Source of the DNA: an uncultured Roseovarius sp.
GTDB taxonomy: Bacteria > Pseudomonadota > Alphaproteobacteria > Rhodobacterales > Rhodobacteraceae
NCBI GenBank assembly: GCA_947503145.1
Contig: CANNCP010000009.1
Span: forward strand, 116,596-180,595
Direction of reading: 5' to 3'
DNA length: 64,000 nt
Shown here: piece after piece, positions 16,053 to 25,927 of the stretch
Position numbering within the stretch: the first letter of the stretch is position 1
Layout: each line of letters opens with the position of its first letter
Position numbers and translations under genes: made by a program
The notes under the pieces: generated by a model
What the model saw: the letters and a program-made list of their open reading frames with translations, nothing else
What the model was told of the DNA's origin: nothing
The model's database searches: none

Positions 16053-16418
16053 GTGACTGACCCCGATCAGGCCGAGCGGCTGAAGGCGCTGGAGGCAAAG
16101 ATCGCGGCGTTGAAAGGCCCGAAGCAGACCAAGAAGCATACGGACGAACACTATTCGCAGGCACATCTGGCCTGGCGCATGGTGATTGAATTGGTGGTCG
16201 GTCTGTTGATCGGTTTCGGCATGGGGTACGGGCTGGACAGCCTGTTCGGGACACTCCCGATCTTCCTCGTGATTTTTACATTGCTGGGGCTCGCGGCCGG
16301 CATCAAGGTGATGATGCGCAGCGCGGCAGAGATCCAGCAGACCCAGGTGGCCAAAGCGGCCGAAGACAAGCTGCCGGATGAAACCGGTGGAGACGAGAGG
16401 GCAAGAGATGGCGACTGA
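16053..16418 (+). CDS. atpI: ATP synthase assembly protein I
   Basis: 121 residues: a charged N-terminus ([20 protein letters not shown]), two membrane helices ([37 protein letters not shown]) and a charged tail, the usual alphaproteobacterial AtpI/F1F0 subunit I layout. It helps assemble the c-ring. The GTG at 16053 is preferred because the GTAGGAGG site is 8 bases upstream; the in-frame TTG at 16047 is too close. It overlaps atpB by 11 bp. Confidence 0.88.
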   Translation: MTDPDQAERLKALEAKIAALKGPKQTKKHTDEHYSQAHLAWRMVIELVVGLLIGFGMGYGLDSLFGTLPIFLVIFTLLGLAAGIKVMMRSAAEIQQTQVAKAAEDKLPDETGGDERARDGD

Positions 16419-17193
16419 AACCCAAGATACCGCGGCGCAAGGCATGGAACTGGTCTTTCACCCGATGGATCAGTTTATCGTCAAGCCTCTCTTTGGAGAC
16501 GGGCCTGTGGGCATGTTCACAGTCACCAACGTGACGTTGTGGATGGCGCTGGCGGTGCTGGCGACGATCGGCCTGCTGGTACTGGGCACCTCGGGCCGCT
16601 CGACGATCCCGACGCGGATACAGTCGATCGCCGAGTTGTTCTACGGGTTTGTCCGCAAGATGGTCGAGGATGTGGCAGGCAAGGATGCGCTGCCGTATTT
16701 CCCTTACATCATGACACTGTTTGTCTTTATCGTATTCTCGAACGTTCTGGGGCTACTGCCCGGTGCGTTCACCACCACCAGCCATATTGCCGTGACGGCA
16801 GTGCTGGCGATGGCGGTCTTTCTGACCGTGACACTGATGGGGTTCATCAAGCACGGGCTCGGCTTTCTGGGCGTGTTCTGGATCAGTGCGGCACCGTTGC
16901 CGCTGCGGCCCATCCTGGCAATGATCGAGGTGATTTCCTACTTCGTGCGCCCGGTAAGCCACTCCATTCGTCTGGCGGGCAACATGATGGCGGGTCACGC
17001 GGTGATCAAGGTGTTCGCGGCCTTCGCCCCGATGATCCTGATCGGCTGGATTGGCGTTCTGGTCACGCCGCTGAGCATCATCGCAATCACGGCGATCTAC
17101 GCGCTGGAGGTGCTGGTGGCGTTCATCCAGGCCTATGTCTTTGCCATCCTGACCTGTGTGTATCTGAAGGATGCGTTGCATCCGCACCATTGA
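16408..17193 (+). CDS. atpB: F0 ATP synthase subunit a
   Basis: 261 residues, membrane-embedded. The essential Arg is in [14 protein letters not shown], and helix [19 protein letters not shown] closes the proton channel. It forms the two half-channels against the c-ring. The start at 16408 has a GAGAGG site. It is second in atpI-atpB-atpE-atpF'-atpF, an F0-only operon; the F1 genes are expected elsewhere, as in other Rhodobacteraceae. Confidence 0.96.
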   Translation: MATETQDTAAQGMELVFHPMDQFIVKPLFGDGPVGMFTVTNVTLWMALAVLATIGLLVLGTSGRSTIPTRIQSIAELFYGFVRKMVEDVAGKDALPYFPYIMTLFVFIVFSNVLGLLPGAFTTTSHIAVTAVLAMAVFLTVTLMGFIKHGLGFLGVFWISAAPLPLRPILAMIEVISYFVRPVSHSIRLAGNMMAGHAVIKVFAAFAPMILIGWIGVLVTPLSIIAITAIYALEVLVAFIQAYVFAILTCVYLKDALHPHH

Positions 17194-17289
17194 GGACGCG
17201 CCGGGCTGAAGCCCGGCTATGAAACAACCGCGGACCTGTCCGCATACGAACAATCAAAAAGAACCAATTCCATCGTAAGGAGAAATCAA

Positions 17290-17526
17290 ATGGAAGGTGA
17301 CGTCGTACAAATGGGGGCATACATCGGTGCTGGTCTGGCCTGTACGGGCATGGGCGGAGCTGCTGTAGGTGTGGGCCACGTTGTGGGCAATTTCCTGTCG
17401 GGTGCACTGCGCAACCCGTCGGCAGCTGGCGGCCAGACGGCTACCATGTTCATCGGTATCGCATTCTCCGAAGCGCTGGGGATCTTCTCGTTCCTCGTGG
17501 CACTTCTGCTGATGTTTGCCGTCTAA
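17290..17526 (+). CDS. atpE: F0 ATP synthase subunit c
   Basis: 78 residues forming two helices joined by the polar loop GALRNPSA. The proton-binding carboxylate is the Glu in [15 protein letters not shown] of helix 2. It oligomerises into the rotary ring. AAGGAG precedes the ATG. The 96-bp gap from atpB contains no other gene. Confidence 0.96.
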   Translation: MEGDVVQMGAYIGAGLACTGMGGAAVGVGHVVGNFLSGALRNPSAAGGQTATMFIGIAFSEALGIFSFLVALLLMFAV

Positions 17527-17617
17527 ACCTTTGGGCACCTGATCCTTACGGGCCGGGCAGGGGTGATGACGCCCCTGCCTGGTGCAACCGGACCGTTTCC
17601 CTCAGGAGGACGACGAC

Positions 17618-18199
17618 ATGGCGACCGAAACCACAGCTGCTGCCGAAGGGCATGTAAGCCCCCTAGGTCTCGAAGAGGCCGGCAAGTGCGTGGACAGCCA
17701 CGGCGGTGCCATCGGCATGCCGCAGCTTTGCCCCGAATGGATGGGCAACCAGATCTTCTGGCTTGCGGTCACGCTTGTCGTGATCTTCTTTGTGCTGTCG
17801 CGCGTGGCACTGCCCCGCATCGCTGCTATTCTGGCAGAGCGTCAGGGCACGATCACGAATGACATCGCTGCCGCCGAGGACCTCAAGGTCAAGGCAGTGG
17901 AGGCCGAGAGCGCCTATAACAAGGCACTGGCCGACGCGCGGGCTGACGCGCAGAGAATCATCGCCGAGACCAAGGTCGGTATCAAAGCCGAGCTTGACGA
18001 CGCGTTGGCCAAGGCTGACGCTGAAATCTCGGCCCGGACTGCGGAAGGTGAAAAGAAAATCGCCGAAATCCGTGCCGGAGCGCTGGAAAGCGTCGAAGAC
18101 GTGGCCAAGGACACAGCGCAGGCCATCGTGGCCGCAATGGGCGGCAAGGCCGATGCCAAAACCGTCAATGCGGCCGTGGCGTCGCGAGTGAAAGGGTAA
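17618..18199 (+). CDS. atpG: F0 ATP synthase subunit b'
   Basis: 193 residues: one membrane helix ([19 protein letters not shown], about 46-65) after a ~45-residue N-terminal extension, then a long charged helix for the peripheral stalk. Photosynthetic bacteria and alphaproteobacteria have two different b subunits; this is the first (b'). AGGAGG is 8 bases before the ATG at 17618. The gene ends 4 bp before atpF. The symbol for b' varies (atpG or atpF2). Confidence 0.88.
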   Translation: MATETTAAAEGHVSPLGLEEAGKCVDSHGGAIGMPQLCPEWMGNQIFWLAVTLVVIFFVLSRVALPRIAAILAERQGTITNDIAAAEDLKVKAVEAESAYNKALADARADAQRIIAETKVGIKAELDDALAKADAEISARTAEGEKKIAEIRAGALESVEDVAKDTAQAIVAAMGGKADAKTVNAAVASRVKG

Positions 18200-18203
18200 C
18201 AAC

Positions 18204-18761
18204 ATGCGCAAATTAGCCATTCTCGCTGCCCTGACATCCGCCAGCCCGGCCTTTGCGGCCGGTGGGCCATTCTTTTCGCTGACGAACACGAACTTCGTGG
18301 TCGCCATCTCGTTCATCCTCTTTGTTGCGGTCCTGCTCTACGTCAAGGTGCCGACGCTTCTGAGCGGGTTGCTGGACAAGCGCGCCGACACCATCAAGTC
18401 CGAGCTGGAAGAAGCCCGGGCCCTGCGCGAAGAGGCACAAACCCTGCTGGCCAGCTACGAGCGCAAGCAGAAAGAGGTGCAGGAGCAGGCGGATCGTATC
18501 GTCGAACACGCCAGATCCGAAGCGGCGGCTGCGGCAGAACAGGCCAAGGAAGATCTGAAAAAATCGATCGCTCGCCGTCTGCAGGCCGCCGATGATCAGA
18601 TCGCCTCTGCCGAAGCAGGCGCGATCCGTGAAGTGCGTGACCGCGCTGTGACCATCGCAATCGCTGCTGCCCGCGAGGTGATCGCCAAGAAGATGACCGC
18701 CGCCGACGGTAACAAGCTGATTGACGAAGCCATCCAGACGGTCGACGCCAAGCTGCACTGA
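18204..18761 (+). CDS. atpF: F0 ATP synthase subunit b
   Basis: 185 residues: N-terminal hydrophobic residues (LAILAALTSASPAFA) that look like a cleavable signal, as is common for this subunit in Rhodobacteraceae, then a membrane helix (NFVVAISFILFVAVLLYV) and a long coiled helix (KRADTIKSELEEARALREEA). It pairs with b' to form the stator. It is the last gene of the operon and is followed by a terminator. Confidence 0.93.
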   Translation: MRKLAILAALTSASPAFAAGGPFFSLTNTNFVVAISFILFVAVLLYVKVPTLLSGLLDKRADTIKSELEEARALREEAQTLLASYERKQKEVQEQADRIVEHARSEAAAAAEQAKEDLKKSIARRLQAADDQIASAEAGAIREVRDRAVTIAIAAAREVIAKKMTAADGNKLIDEAIQTVDAKLH

Positions 18762-18785
18762 GCGGGTCGACCGCCGGAAATACAA

Positions 18786-18816
18786 AAACCCGCGCCCTGA
18801 CCGGCGCGGGTTTTTT
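18786..18816 (+). terminator. intrinsic terminator of the F0 operon
   Basis: Stem CCCGCGCC / GGCGCGGG with a 6-nt loop, followed by TTTTTT. Confidence 0.9.
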
Positions 18817-18861
18817 CGTGCCGCTTTGCCAAATCACGACAAGGCGGGGTCCGGTTACCCG

Positions 18862-19092
18862 TGAAAATGAAAGGGGGCCGTTGAACCGGCCCCTCAGTCA
18901 CTCCTGCCGCGATGTTCCGGTGCTGGTTCTGCCTGTGTTGTCCCTCGTCTCTGTTCAGTGCGCGGGCATGATTTGCCGCTGCGCAAACGTAAATTCGTCG
19001 GTGTCGCCCCAATCCCCAGTCTCATCACTGCACAGTCCCCTCGCGCCAAGGGCGTGTAACGTTAGATTGTCAACCGTGCGTGGTCTTCTTGT
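18862..19092 (-). ncRNA. candidate small RNA between atpF and folC
   Basis: A minus-strand promoter-like pair (see 19099-19128) could start a transcript near 19092. A hairpin GGGGCCG / CGGCCCC (18893 to 18874 on the minus strand), followed by CTTTCATTTTC, could end it near 18862. The ~230-nt interval has no start codon with a ribosome site. No known RNA family is recognised (checked by eye for 6S, SRP and tmRNA hallmarks). Prediction only. Confidence 0.3.
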
Positions 19093-19098
19093 GGGCCG

Positions 19099-19128
19099 AA
19101 TATAGGATAAATTTCCTGAAAACGTCAA
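19099..19128 (-). promoter_or_regulatory. promoter-like sequence on the minus strand
   Basis: Reading the minus strand: TTGACG (19128-19123), an 18-bp spacer and TATATT (19104-19099). It points away from folC into a region without a minus-strand gene. Confidence 0.4.
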
Positions 19129-19232
19129 TATAAAGTAGGGCGCCACAAGCTCTAGAGGCGTTATTCCGGGGCGTTTTGGAAAAAATCCGAATCGTTTCCG
19201 CCAGTTGCCCCGAAAATATTTTTTCGTGGTGT

Positions 19233-20507
19233 TCAGCCGTTTTCGCGCAGAACGTGCCCTGCCAGGTAGAGCGATCCGCAAATCAGCACACGTGCATGCG
19301 GCTCTGCCGAGATGATCGCAGCCAGCGCAGCCTTGACCGAAGGGGCGGTGCTGGTGGCCAGTCCGGCCTGTCGTGCGGCCTCTGCCGTGGCTTCGGCGGG
19401 CAGAGTGTTCGCCTCGCCGGGGATCGTGACGGCGGTCAGGCTGGCGGCCTGCGCTGCCAGCGGGCGCAGGTAACCGCCGATATCCTTGGTGTTGAGCATC
19501 CCGCAGATCAGATGCGTGGGCCGTTTCGGCAGGCTGGCCAGATGCCGCCCAAGCGCTACGCCTGCCGCCGCGTTATGTCCGCCATCAAGCCACAGTTCGG
19601 CCTTGGGGGCGGCCTCGGCCAACCGGCCGTGGCGCAGATGCTGCATGCGCGCGGGCCAATACGCCTGCGTGACAGACGCGATATGGGCCGCATCACCCAT
19701 GTCCAGATACCGCAAGGCAGCCAGCGCCGCGCCCGCATTCTCGATCTGATGTGCACCGGGCAGGTTGGGCAATGGCAGATCCAGAAGGCCGGTCTCGTCG
19801 TGGTAGACCAGCCGACCGTTTTCTGCGTAGGCGTGCCAGTGCTGGCCATGCGCGATCAGGGGCGCGCGCAGGCGGGCGGCGGCCGCTTCGATCACCTCCA
19901 TCGCCTCGTCCGGTTGTGGGCCGACGATGCAGGGCACGTCGCGCTTGATGATACCCGCCTTCTCACCCGCAATCGCGGCCAACGTGTTGCCAAGATATTG
20001 TTCGTGGTCGATCGAGACCGGCGTGATGATCGTCAGCGCGGGCTGGGCTATGACATTGGTGGCATCCAGTCGCCCGCCCAGCCCGACCTCCAGCAGCGTA
20101 TAATCGGCAGGGGTCCGGGACATTGCCAGCAGGGCGGCACAGGTTGTGATCTCGAAATACGTGATGCTGTCCGGGCCGTTCGCGCGGTAGCATTCATCCA
20201 GCACATCGGTCAGCGCGTCCTCGGTGATCAGGTGTCCGGCAATGCGGATGCGTTCATGGAAACGTGCCAGATGCGGCGAGGTATAGGCATGCACGCTCTT
20301 GTCCGCCCCCTCCAGCCCGGCACACAGCATCGCCTGGGTGCTGCCCTTGCCGTTGGTGCCGGCGATATGGATGACCGGCGGCAGTGCTTCTTGCGGGTTG
20401 CCCAAAGCCTCAAGCAGCCGCCAGACGCGGTCCAGTGTCAGGTCGATGATCTTGGGGTGCAGCGCCATCATCCGTTGCAGGATGACGTCTGATCCTGTTG
20501 CACTCAT
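19233..20507 (-). CDS. folC: bifunctional folylpolyglutamate synthase / dihydrofolate synthase
   Basis: 424 residues of the Mur-ligase-like FolC fold. The P-loop is AGTNGKGSTQAML, then YTSPHLARFHERIRI and, in the ATP/Mg site, YTLLEVGLGGRLDATN. It adds glutamate to dihydropteroate and folates in the cytoplasm. The start overlaps the accD stop (ATGA), so accD-folC is an operon, an arrangement widespread in Proteobacteria. Confidence 0.95.
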   Translation of the reverse strand: MSATGSDVILQRMMALHPKIIDLTLDRVWRLLEALGNPQEALPPVIHIAGTNGKGSTQAMLCAGLEGADKSVHAYTSPHLARFHERIRIAGHLITEDALTDVLDECYRANGPDSITYFEITTCAALLAMSRTPADYTLLEVGLGGRLDATNVIAQPALTIITPVSIDHEQYLGNTLAAIAGEKAGIIKRDVPCIVGPQPDEAMEVIEAAAARLRAPLIAHGQHWHAYAENGRLVYHDETGLLDLPLPNLPGAHQIENAGAALAALRYLDMGDAAHIASVTQAYWPARMQHLRHGRLAEAAPKAELWLDGGHNAAAGVALGRHLASLPKRPTHLICGMLNTKDIGGYLRPLAAQAASLTAVTIPGEANTLPAEATAEAARQAGLATSTAPSVKAALAAIISAEPHARVLICGSLYLAGHVLRENG

Positions 20508-21457
20508 GTCTTGGGGGCGGCCTTTGCAGCGGCAGGCGCGGTTTCACTGGCAGGTTTACTTGTCGTTTCTTCCGGCGAGGGGGGCGGCAGATCGCCCGCA
20601 ATGGCCGGCGACAGGTTCAGCAGCATGCGGGTTATGCTGATCAGTTCGTCACGCATCTGGGGGCGCGGGGTCACGCGGTCAAGCATGCCGTGGTCCAGCA
20701 GATATTCGGCCCGCTGAAAGCCTTCTGGCAGCTTCTCGCGGATCGTCTGTTCGATCACGCGTGGCCCGGCAAAGCAGATGAGCGCGCCGGGTTCCGCGAT
20801 CTGCACATCGCCCAGCATCGCGTAGGACGCGGTCACGCCCCCGGTCGTGGGGTGCGTCAGCACGACAATATAGGGCAGGCCCGCCTCCTTGAGCATCTGC
20901 ACGGCGACGGTGGTGCGTGGCATCTGCATCAGCGACAGGATGCCTTCTTGCATGCGCGCGCCGCCTGCGGCGGAGAACAGGATCAGCGGGCGTTTCAGTT
21001 TGACCGCCTGTTGGGCTGCGGCAATGATCGCACTGCCTACATACATCCCCATCGACCCGGCCATAAAGGAAAAGTCCTGCGCCGCCGCGACGATGGGGGT
21101 GCGCCCGATCTCGCCGGTGGCGACCAGCATCGCCTCCTTCTCGCCCGTCGCCCTTTGCGCGGCCTTCATCCGCTCGGGATAGCGTTTCTGATCGCGGAAG
21201 TGCAGCGGATCGGCGGCGGGCGCAGGCACGTCGATCTCGGCGAACACACCGCCATCAAAGAGCGCCTTGAACCGGTCGCGCGGAGCGATGTTCATGTGGT
21301 GGTCGCAACTGGTGCAGACGTTGTGATTCTGCGTCAGTTCGCGGTGAAACAGCATGGTGCCGCATTCTTCGCACTTGGTCCAAAGGTTTTCGGGCATCTC
21401 GCGGCGCGAAAAGATCGAGTTGATGCGCGGACGCATATAGTTGGTGATCCAGTTCAT
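20504..21457 (-). CDS. accD: acetyl-CoA carboxylase carboxyltransferase subunit beta
   Basis: 317 residues. The N-terminal zinc ribbon has two C-x2-C pairs (CEECGTMLF, NVCTSCDHHM), followed by the crotonase-like carboxyltransferase domain (MAGSMGMYVGSAI, FSAAGGARMQEG, PTTGGVTASYAMLGD). With AccA it transfers CO2 from carboxybiotin to acetyl-CoA. The start MNWITNYMRPRIN at 21457 is the family start. A Pro/Ala-rich tail ends the protein. It is co-transcribed with folC. Confidence 0.96.
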   Translation of the reverse strand: MNWITNYMRPRINSIFSRREMPENLWTKCEECGTMLFHRELTQNHNVCTSCDHHMNIAPRDRFKALFDGGVFAEIDVPAPAADPLHFRDQKRYPERMKAAQRATGEKEAMLVATGEIGRTPIVAAAQDFSFMAGSMGMYVGSAIIAAAQQAVKLKRPLILFSAAGGARMQEGILSLMQMPRTTVAVQMLKEAGLPYIVVLTHPTTGGVTASYAMLGDVQIAEPGALICFAGPRVIEQTIREKLPEGFQRAEYLLDHGMLDRVTPRPQMRDELISITRMLLNLSPAIAGDLPPPSPEETTSKPASETAPAAAKAAPKT

Positions 21458-21520
21458 ATCAGATCGGTCCCTTGGCAATGCGATTTGCCTTGAAATAGGA
21501 CGGTGGGCAGGAAATTGCAA

Positions 21521-22408
21521 TCAGGCGCGCAGTGCCACCCGCGCCGCCAGCCAACTGCACAGCAACACCATCAGATCGACGGGCATCCATGTGCGGATGA
21601 TCCCGGCATCGGCCACCCCGAACGGATATGTATAGAGTGCGAGACCGTCGAACGCGCCTTCGGGGGCCACAATCAGGAGCGCGCCTATATTGTTGACCAG
21701 ATGCAGCGCGATGGCAGGGCCAAGTGTGCCGCTGCGGGCAGTTAGATCAGCAGCGGCCAGGCCGAACAGTCCGGCCCAGACCACGACCAGCCAGGCATTA
21801 TCCCCCATCTGGTCGGGGGCGTAATGCAGCATAGCAAAAGCCGCCGAGGGCAGGCCCATCCAGAGCGCAGGATGGGAAAAACGCGCGGCAAGCTGGCTTT
21901 GCAGATAGCCACGAAAGACGATCTCTTCGGCGCCGACCTGAATCGTGACGCCGATCAGCGCCGGGATGAGAAACGCCAGCCATGTATCCCATTCCAGATG
22001 CGGCACCGGTGTCAGGTTCTCTGGTGCGGGCAGCGCAATCACGAGCGCGGTCAGCAGCGCCAGCGCGGCCAGAACCCGCCCGAATTGGCGTAACGCCGGC
22101 GCGCGCGGCCCAAAGAGGCCGCGCAGCTCGCGGGTGTGGAGCAGCAGGAGGGTCGCCCAGAGCGCGACAATCAGCAGCGCAAAAATATAGAGATTTGCCA
22201 ATATGCCCCAAGGGGTGCTGGCGTCCTCGATCCCGCGCCCGTCATGGCCCCAGGCAGCGACGGGCAGATAGGCGCGGCAGAGCGCGGTATAGGCCATCGA
22301 CATGACCAGAAAGAGGGCCGACATCAGGGTAATGCCCGCGCCGAGGCGCCACAGCTCCTGGCTGCCACGGGCGGGGGCGATCAGATGCTGATGGGGCTCG
22401 TACCTCAT
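21521..22408 (-). CDS. CPBP-family intramembrane metalloprotease
   Basis: 295 residues with about eight hydrophobic segments. The Abi/CPBP protease motifs are EEIVFRGYLQ (EExxxR), FAMLHY and HLVNNIGAL, which supply the Glu and His active-site residues. The family includes CAAX-like proteases and bacteriocin-immunity proteins; the substrate here is unknown. It ends 64 bp upstream of accD on the same strand and may be co-transcribed. It is divergent from ilvD. Confidence 0.85.
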   Translation of the reverse strand: MRYEPHQHLIAPARGSQELWRLGAGITLMSALFLVMSMAYTALCRAYLPVAAWGHDGRGIEDASTPWGILANLYIFALLIVALWATLLLLHTRELRGLFGPRAPALRQFGRVLAALALLTALVIALPAPENLTPVPHLEWDTWLAFLIPALIGVTIQVGAEEIVFRGYLQSQLAARFSHPALWMGLPSAAFAMLHYAPDQMGDNAWLVVVWAGLFGLAAADLTARSGTLGPAIALHLVNNIGALLIVAPEGAFDGLALYTYPFGVADAGIIRTWMPVDLMVLLCSWLAARVALRA

Positions 22409-22475
22409 GGCGCCACGCTAGTGTCGGCGGGGAGGGGGTGCAATCGCTGACGGCGGGCCAAACCCTTGCCCGTGC

Positions 22476-22504
22476 TTGCACGCTGCGCGCCGCTCGCCTA
22501 TGCC
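22476..22504 (+). promoter_or_regulatory. possible ilvD promoter
   Basis: TTGCAC (22476-22481), 17 bp, TATGCC (22499-22504), about 30 bp before the ilvD start. Confidence 0.4.
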
Positions 22505-22534
22505 AATGTAAACACAGCACCATGAGGCCAACCC

Positions 22535-24292
22535 ATGACCAAGTTCGACAAATCCAAACTGCCCAGCCGCTATGTGACCGAAGGCCCATCCAAGGCGCCG
22601 CATCGCTCTTACATGTACGCGATGGGCGTCACCGAGGAAGAGATCCATCAGCCGCTGGTCGGTGTCGCGACCTGCTGGAATGAGGCGGCACCGTGCAACA
22701 TCGCGCTTTCGCGTCAGGCGCAGGCGGTCAAGACCGGCGTGAGCTGTGGCAACGGCACGCCGCGCGAATTCACCACCATCACTGTCACGGATGGTATCGC
22801 GATGGGGCACGAGGGCATGCGCAGCTCGCTTGCCAGCCGCGAGGCGATTGCCGATTCGGTCGAACTGACCATGCGGGGGCATTCCTATGATGCGCTTGTC
22901 GGACTGGCGGGCTGTGACAAGTCGCTGCCGGGGATGATGATGGCTATGGTGCGGCTCAATACGCCGTCGGTCTTTATCTACGGTGGCTCGATCCTGCCGG
23001 GCAAGGCCCCGCAGGTCGAGGAAATCCCCGAGGATTTCCGCAGCCGAGACCTGACCGTGCAGGATATGTTCGAGGCTGTCGGCCGTCACCAGAACGGCAC
23101 CATGTCCGACAAGGCGCTGGATATGCTGGAGCGTGTGGCCTGCCCCAGTTCGGGTGCATGTGGTGGTCAGTTCACCGCCAACACCATGGCGTGTGTTTCT
23201 GAGGCGATCGGCCTGGCGCTGATGAACAGCTCTGGCATGCCGGCCCCCTATGAGAGCCGCGATCAATATGGCGAGGCGTCGGGCCGGGCTGTCATGAACC
23301 TGTTGGAAAAGAACATTCGTGCGCGCGATGTGGTCACACTAAAGAGCCTGCAAAACGCGGCGCGCGTCGTGGCCTGCACCGGTGGCTCCACCAATGCCGG
23401 GCTGCACCTGCCCGCGATCGCCCATGAGGCGGGCATTGATTTCTTCCTCGATGATGTATGCGAGATTTTCCGCGACACGCCCTATTTCGTGGATCTGAAA
23501 CCCGGCGGTGCCCATGTCGCCAAGGACCTCTATGACGTGGGTGGTATTCCCGTGGTGATGAAGGAACTGCGCAAGGCCGGTCTCATCCACGAGGATTGCA
23601 TGACCGCGAGTGGGCGCAGTATCGGCGAGGAACTGGACATGATCCAGCGCGAGGCCGACGGCAAGGTAATCTATCCCATCGACGCACCACTGACCAAGAC
23701 CGGCGGTGTTGTCGGCCTCAAGGGCAATCTGGCCCCTGAGGGCGCGATCGTGAAGGTTGCAGGCATTCCATCGCAGAATCAGGTATTTACCGGCCCGGCG
23801 CGGGTGTTCGAATGCGAGGAGGAGGCCTTTGAGGCGGTGCAAAAGCGCGGCTATGAGGAAGGCGAGGTGATCGTCATTCGCAACGAAGGCCCGGCAGGCG
23901 GCCCCGGCATGCGCGAGATGCTGGCCACCACGGCGGCCCTCAGCGGTCAGGGCATGGGCAAGAAGGTCGCGCTGATCACCGATGGGCGGTTTTCCGGTGC
24001 AACGCGGGGCTTCTGCGTGGGTCATGTTGGCCCCGAGGCCGCGTATTGCGGCCCCATCGCGCTGCTGCGCAATGGCGATATAATCACCATCAACGCGATC
24101 ACCGGCGAGCTTAGCGTCGATCTGAGCGACGAGGAACTGGCAACGCGCAAAGAAGCCTGGTCCGGCCCGCGCGAGACACTCTACGCTTCGGGGGCGCTGT
24201 GGAAATACGCGCAACTGGTAGGTGCAACCTACAAAGGCGCGGTGACCCATCCGGGTGCCGAAGCGGAGCGTCATGTCTATATGGATATCTAG
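22535..24292 (+). CDS. ilvD: dihydroxy-acid dehydratase
   Basis: Fe-S enzyme of valine, isoleucine and pantothenate synthesis, 585 residues. Cluster-ligand cysteines are in [27 protein letters not shown] and [15 protein letters not shown]. The C-terminal domain motifs [12 protein letters not shown] and [18 protein letters not shown] are intact. The last 20 bases overlap the next gene in another frame. The enzyme is complete, with an unremarkable length for the family. Confidence 0.96.
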   Translation: MTKFDKSKLPSRYVTEGPSKAPHRSYMYAMGVTEEEIHQPLVGVATCWNEAAPCNIALSRQAQAVKTGVSCGNGTPREFTTITVTDGIAMGHEGMRSSLASREAIADSVELTMRGHSYDALVGLAGCDKSLPGMMMAMVRLNTPSVFIYGGSILPGKAPQVEEIPEDFRSRDLTVQDMFEAVGRHQNGTMSDKALDMLERVACPSSGACGGQFTANTMACVSEAIGLALMNSSGMPAPYESRDQYGEASGRAVMNLLEKNIRARDVVTLKSLQNAARVVACTGGSTNAGLHLPAIAHEAGIDFFLDDVCEIFRDTPYFVDLKPGGAHVAKDLYDVGGIPVVMKELRKAGLIHEDCMTASGRSIGEELDMIQREADGKVIYPIDAPLTKTGGVVGLKGNLAPEGAIVKVAGIPSQNQVFTGPARVFECEEEAFEAVQKRGYEEGEVIVIRNEGPAGGPGMREMLATTAALSGQGMGKKVALITDGRFSGATRGFCVGHVGPEAAYCGPIALLRNGDIITINAITGELSVDLSDEELATRKEAWSGPRETLYASGALWKYAQLVGATYKGAVTHPGAEAERHVYMDI

Positions 24293-25085
24293 CGCGCGCG
24301 CCCTTCGACGCGGCCCCTTGCGGGGGCTGCGTCCGGTGCTGATGCTGGCGGCGATCCTGCCGCTGTCGGCCTGTCTCGAAGGCGCGGGACCGGGTGCGAT
24401 AGGTTTTGGCGCGTCTCAGGTAAACAAGGATGCACCGCTGAGCCGCGTCGGGTTCTTTCGCGGCGCTGTCGTGGTCGAGGGGCCGCAGGGGTATTGCATT
24501 GATAGCAAATCGGTGCGCCGCCGCGCCGCCAGCAGCTTTGCCTTGCTGACCTCCTGCGCGACTCTGACCGGCAATGCGTCGCAAGCCGTGGCGCCGGCGG
24601 TGATCACGGTGTCGATCCTGCCCGCTGATCCAGGTGTCGTGCAGCCAGGCGCGGCCGAGATGAGCGCCGGCCTGGCCCCGACCCGCGCATTGGAAGAGAT
24701 CGACGGCGACGGCATTGCGCTGGTGCAACTGGCGCAGGGTGGCGATGCGGGCATTCCCGGCGGCGATGCGCGCTATTGGCGGGCGAGCATGGTTATCAAT
24801 GGGCACCTGATCGGGCTGGCGGCCTATGGCCAGGCGGGCAGTGCCGTCGCCGGGCACCAGGGCAAGAACCTGCTGATCGACATGGCCGAAAACATGCGTG
24901 AGGCCAGCCCGTCACGCCAGCCCAAAGCGCTGCCCGCGTCCACGCGGACCCCGGACCCGGCGACGTCTGCCGGGGCGACGACGACGGGCACTGTGCGGGT
25001 GGATCATGATTCCGCTGCGCCAGAGGCGGCCGATCGGGCCGGATCGCAGCCGATATTGTCCGGATTGTTTCGAAAACGCAGTTAA
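24273..25085 (+). CDS. lipoprotein of unknown function
   Basis: 270 residues with a basic N-terminus, a hydrophobic stretch and the lipobox LPLSAC, so the mature protein should be lipidated at that Cys. The mature part has one C-x-type pair ([17 protein letters not shown]) and ends in a Pro/Thr/Ala-rich low-complexity tail of ~70 residues. It starts inside the end of ilvD (20-bp overlap) with GGAG just upstream, so the two are translated from one message. I do not recognise a functional domain. Confidence 0.65.
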   Translation: MSIWISSARALRRGPLRGLRPVLMLAAILPLSACLEGAGPGAIGFGASQVNKDAPLSRVGFFRGAVVVEGPQGYCIDSKSVRRRAASSFALLTSCATLTGNASQAVAPAVITVSILPADPGVVQPGAAEMSAGLAPTRALEEIDGDGIALVQLAQGGDAGIPGGDARYWRASMVINGHLIGLAAYGQAGSAVAGHQGKNLLIDMAENMREASPSRQPKALPASTRTPDPATSAGATTTGTVRVDHDSAAPEAADRAGSQPILSGLFRKRS

Positions 25086-25146
25086 TCTTCTGGAAGGAAC
25101 CGGCAAGTCAGGATAAAACCGGGCCAGACTTCACAGGGGCGGCAAC

Positions 25147-25917
25147 ATGCAGATGCGAAGTGCATTGGGGGACTGGATCGTACATCGGCGCGCTGTGCGC
25201 CACTGGGCCAGAGCCGCCCGCCATGCGCCGGACATGTCCCTGAGAGATCTGCGCCGTGAGCGATCGAACGCGCGCAAGCTGCTCCATTCCCTGAATGAAA
25301 TGATGGCTGTTGCAGAGAATCGGCTGGCACTGCCGATGATCGGCAGTCATGCGTTCCCGAAACCGCACGGCACCGACTGGGCCTGGCGGCCGTCCCTGTG
25401 GTGCATGCCGCTTGCCAGTCCGGGCATGTCATCGGCCAAGAGCAAGTCAAAGCTGGGCGATGAACTGGTATTATTTCACGATTGTGCATATTCCGAGCTG
25501 ACACTGCGGCAGGTGCGCAACGAGCACGAGGCCGATCTGGCCCCCTACGGGCTGCGCATGGACGTGTTCAATTTTGACGGCTCGTTCCTGTCGGTGGTGC
25601 TTGATTTGCCGCATGGCGCGATAGACGGGCTGAAGAAAAACCACCTGATCCGGCTCAACACCATCGTCGAGATGGAAAAGTCGCTGGAAATCTTTGCCCG
25701 GCTCAACATCAAGCATGGCCCCAACACCGAACAGATCGTGCGGGAACTGCCGTTGCATGAGGACGATATCGTGGTGGAGTTCGACCTGGCCTATTCCAAC
25801 CTCAACGAGAAGCGAATCGAGCGCGCCTGGGTCGATCTGATCTTTGAGAACCCGCAAATGAGCCAGGTTACGCTGCGCGACGTGACGCTGAGCCGCCGCC
25901 CGCGGGCCGATTTCTGA
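25147..25917 (+). CDS. DUF6478 family protein
   Basis: 256 residues, no signal peptide or membrane segment. It contains KPHGTDWAWRPSLW and DVFNFDGSFLSVVLDLP, which I recall from the DUF6478 proteins of Rhodobacteraceae. A fragment with repeated acidic/aromatic strands follows (EFDLAYSNLNEKRIERAW). Function unknown. It lies 61 bp after the lipoprotein gene and 10 bp before the next gene, so these three probably form one operon behind ilvD. Confidence 0.7.
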   Translation: MQMRSALGDWIVHRRAVRHWARAARHAPDMSLRDLRRERSNARKLLHSLNEMMAVAENRLALPMIGSHAFPKPHGTDWAWRPSLWCMPLASPGMSSAKSKSKLGDELVLFHDCAYSELTLRQVRNEHEADLAPYGLRMDVFNFDGSFLSVVLDLPHGAIDGLKKNHLIRLNTIVEMEKSLEIFARLNIKHGPNTEQIVRELPLHEDDIVVEFDLAYSNLNEKRIERAWVDLIFENPQMSQVTLRDVTLSRRPRADF

Positions 25918-25927
25918 GGATGCAGAC

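Noticed and set aside
15777..16445. 222-codon minus-strand frame
   Set aside because: Most of it is antisense to atpI; only the last ~50 codons could mean anything and they are listed as a separate low-interest finding.
18955..19281. 108-codon minus-strand frame in the atpF-folC gap
   Set aside because: Its only ATG overlaps folC in another frame and no ribosome site is seen; a non-coding transcript is at least as likely.
19176..20492. 438-codon open frame on the plus strand
   Set aside because: It is antisense to folC, which has a complete set of family motifs.
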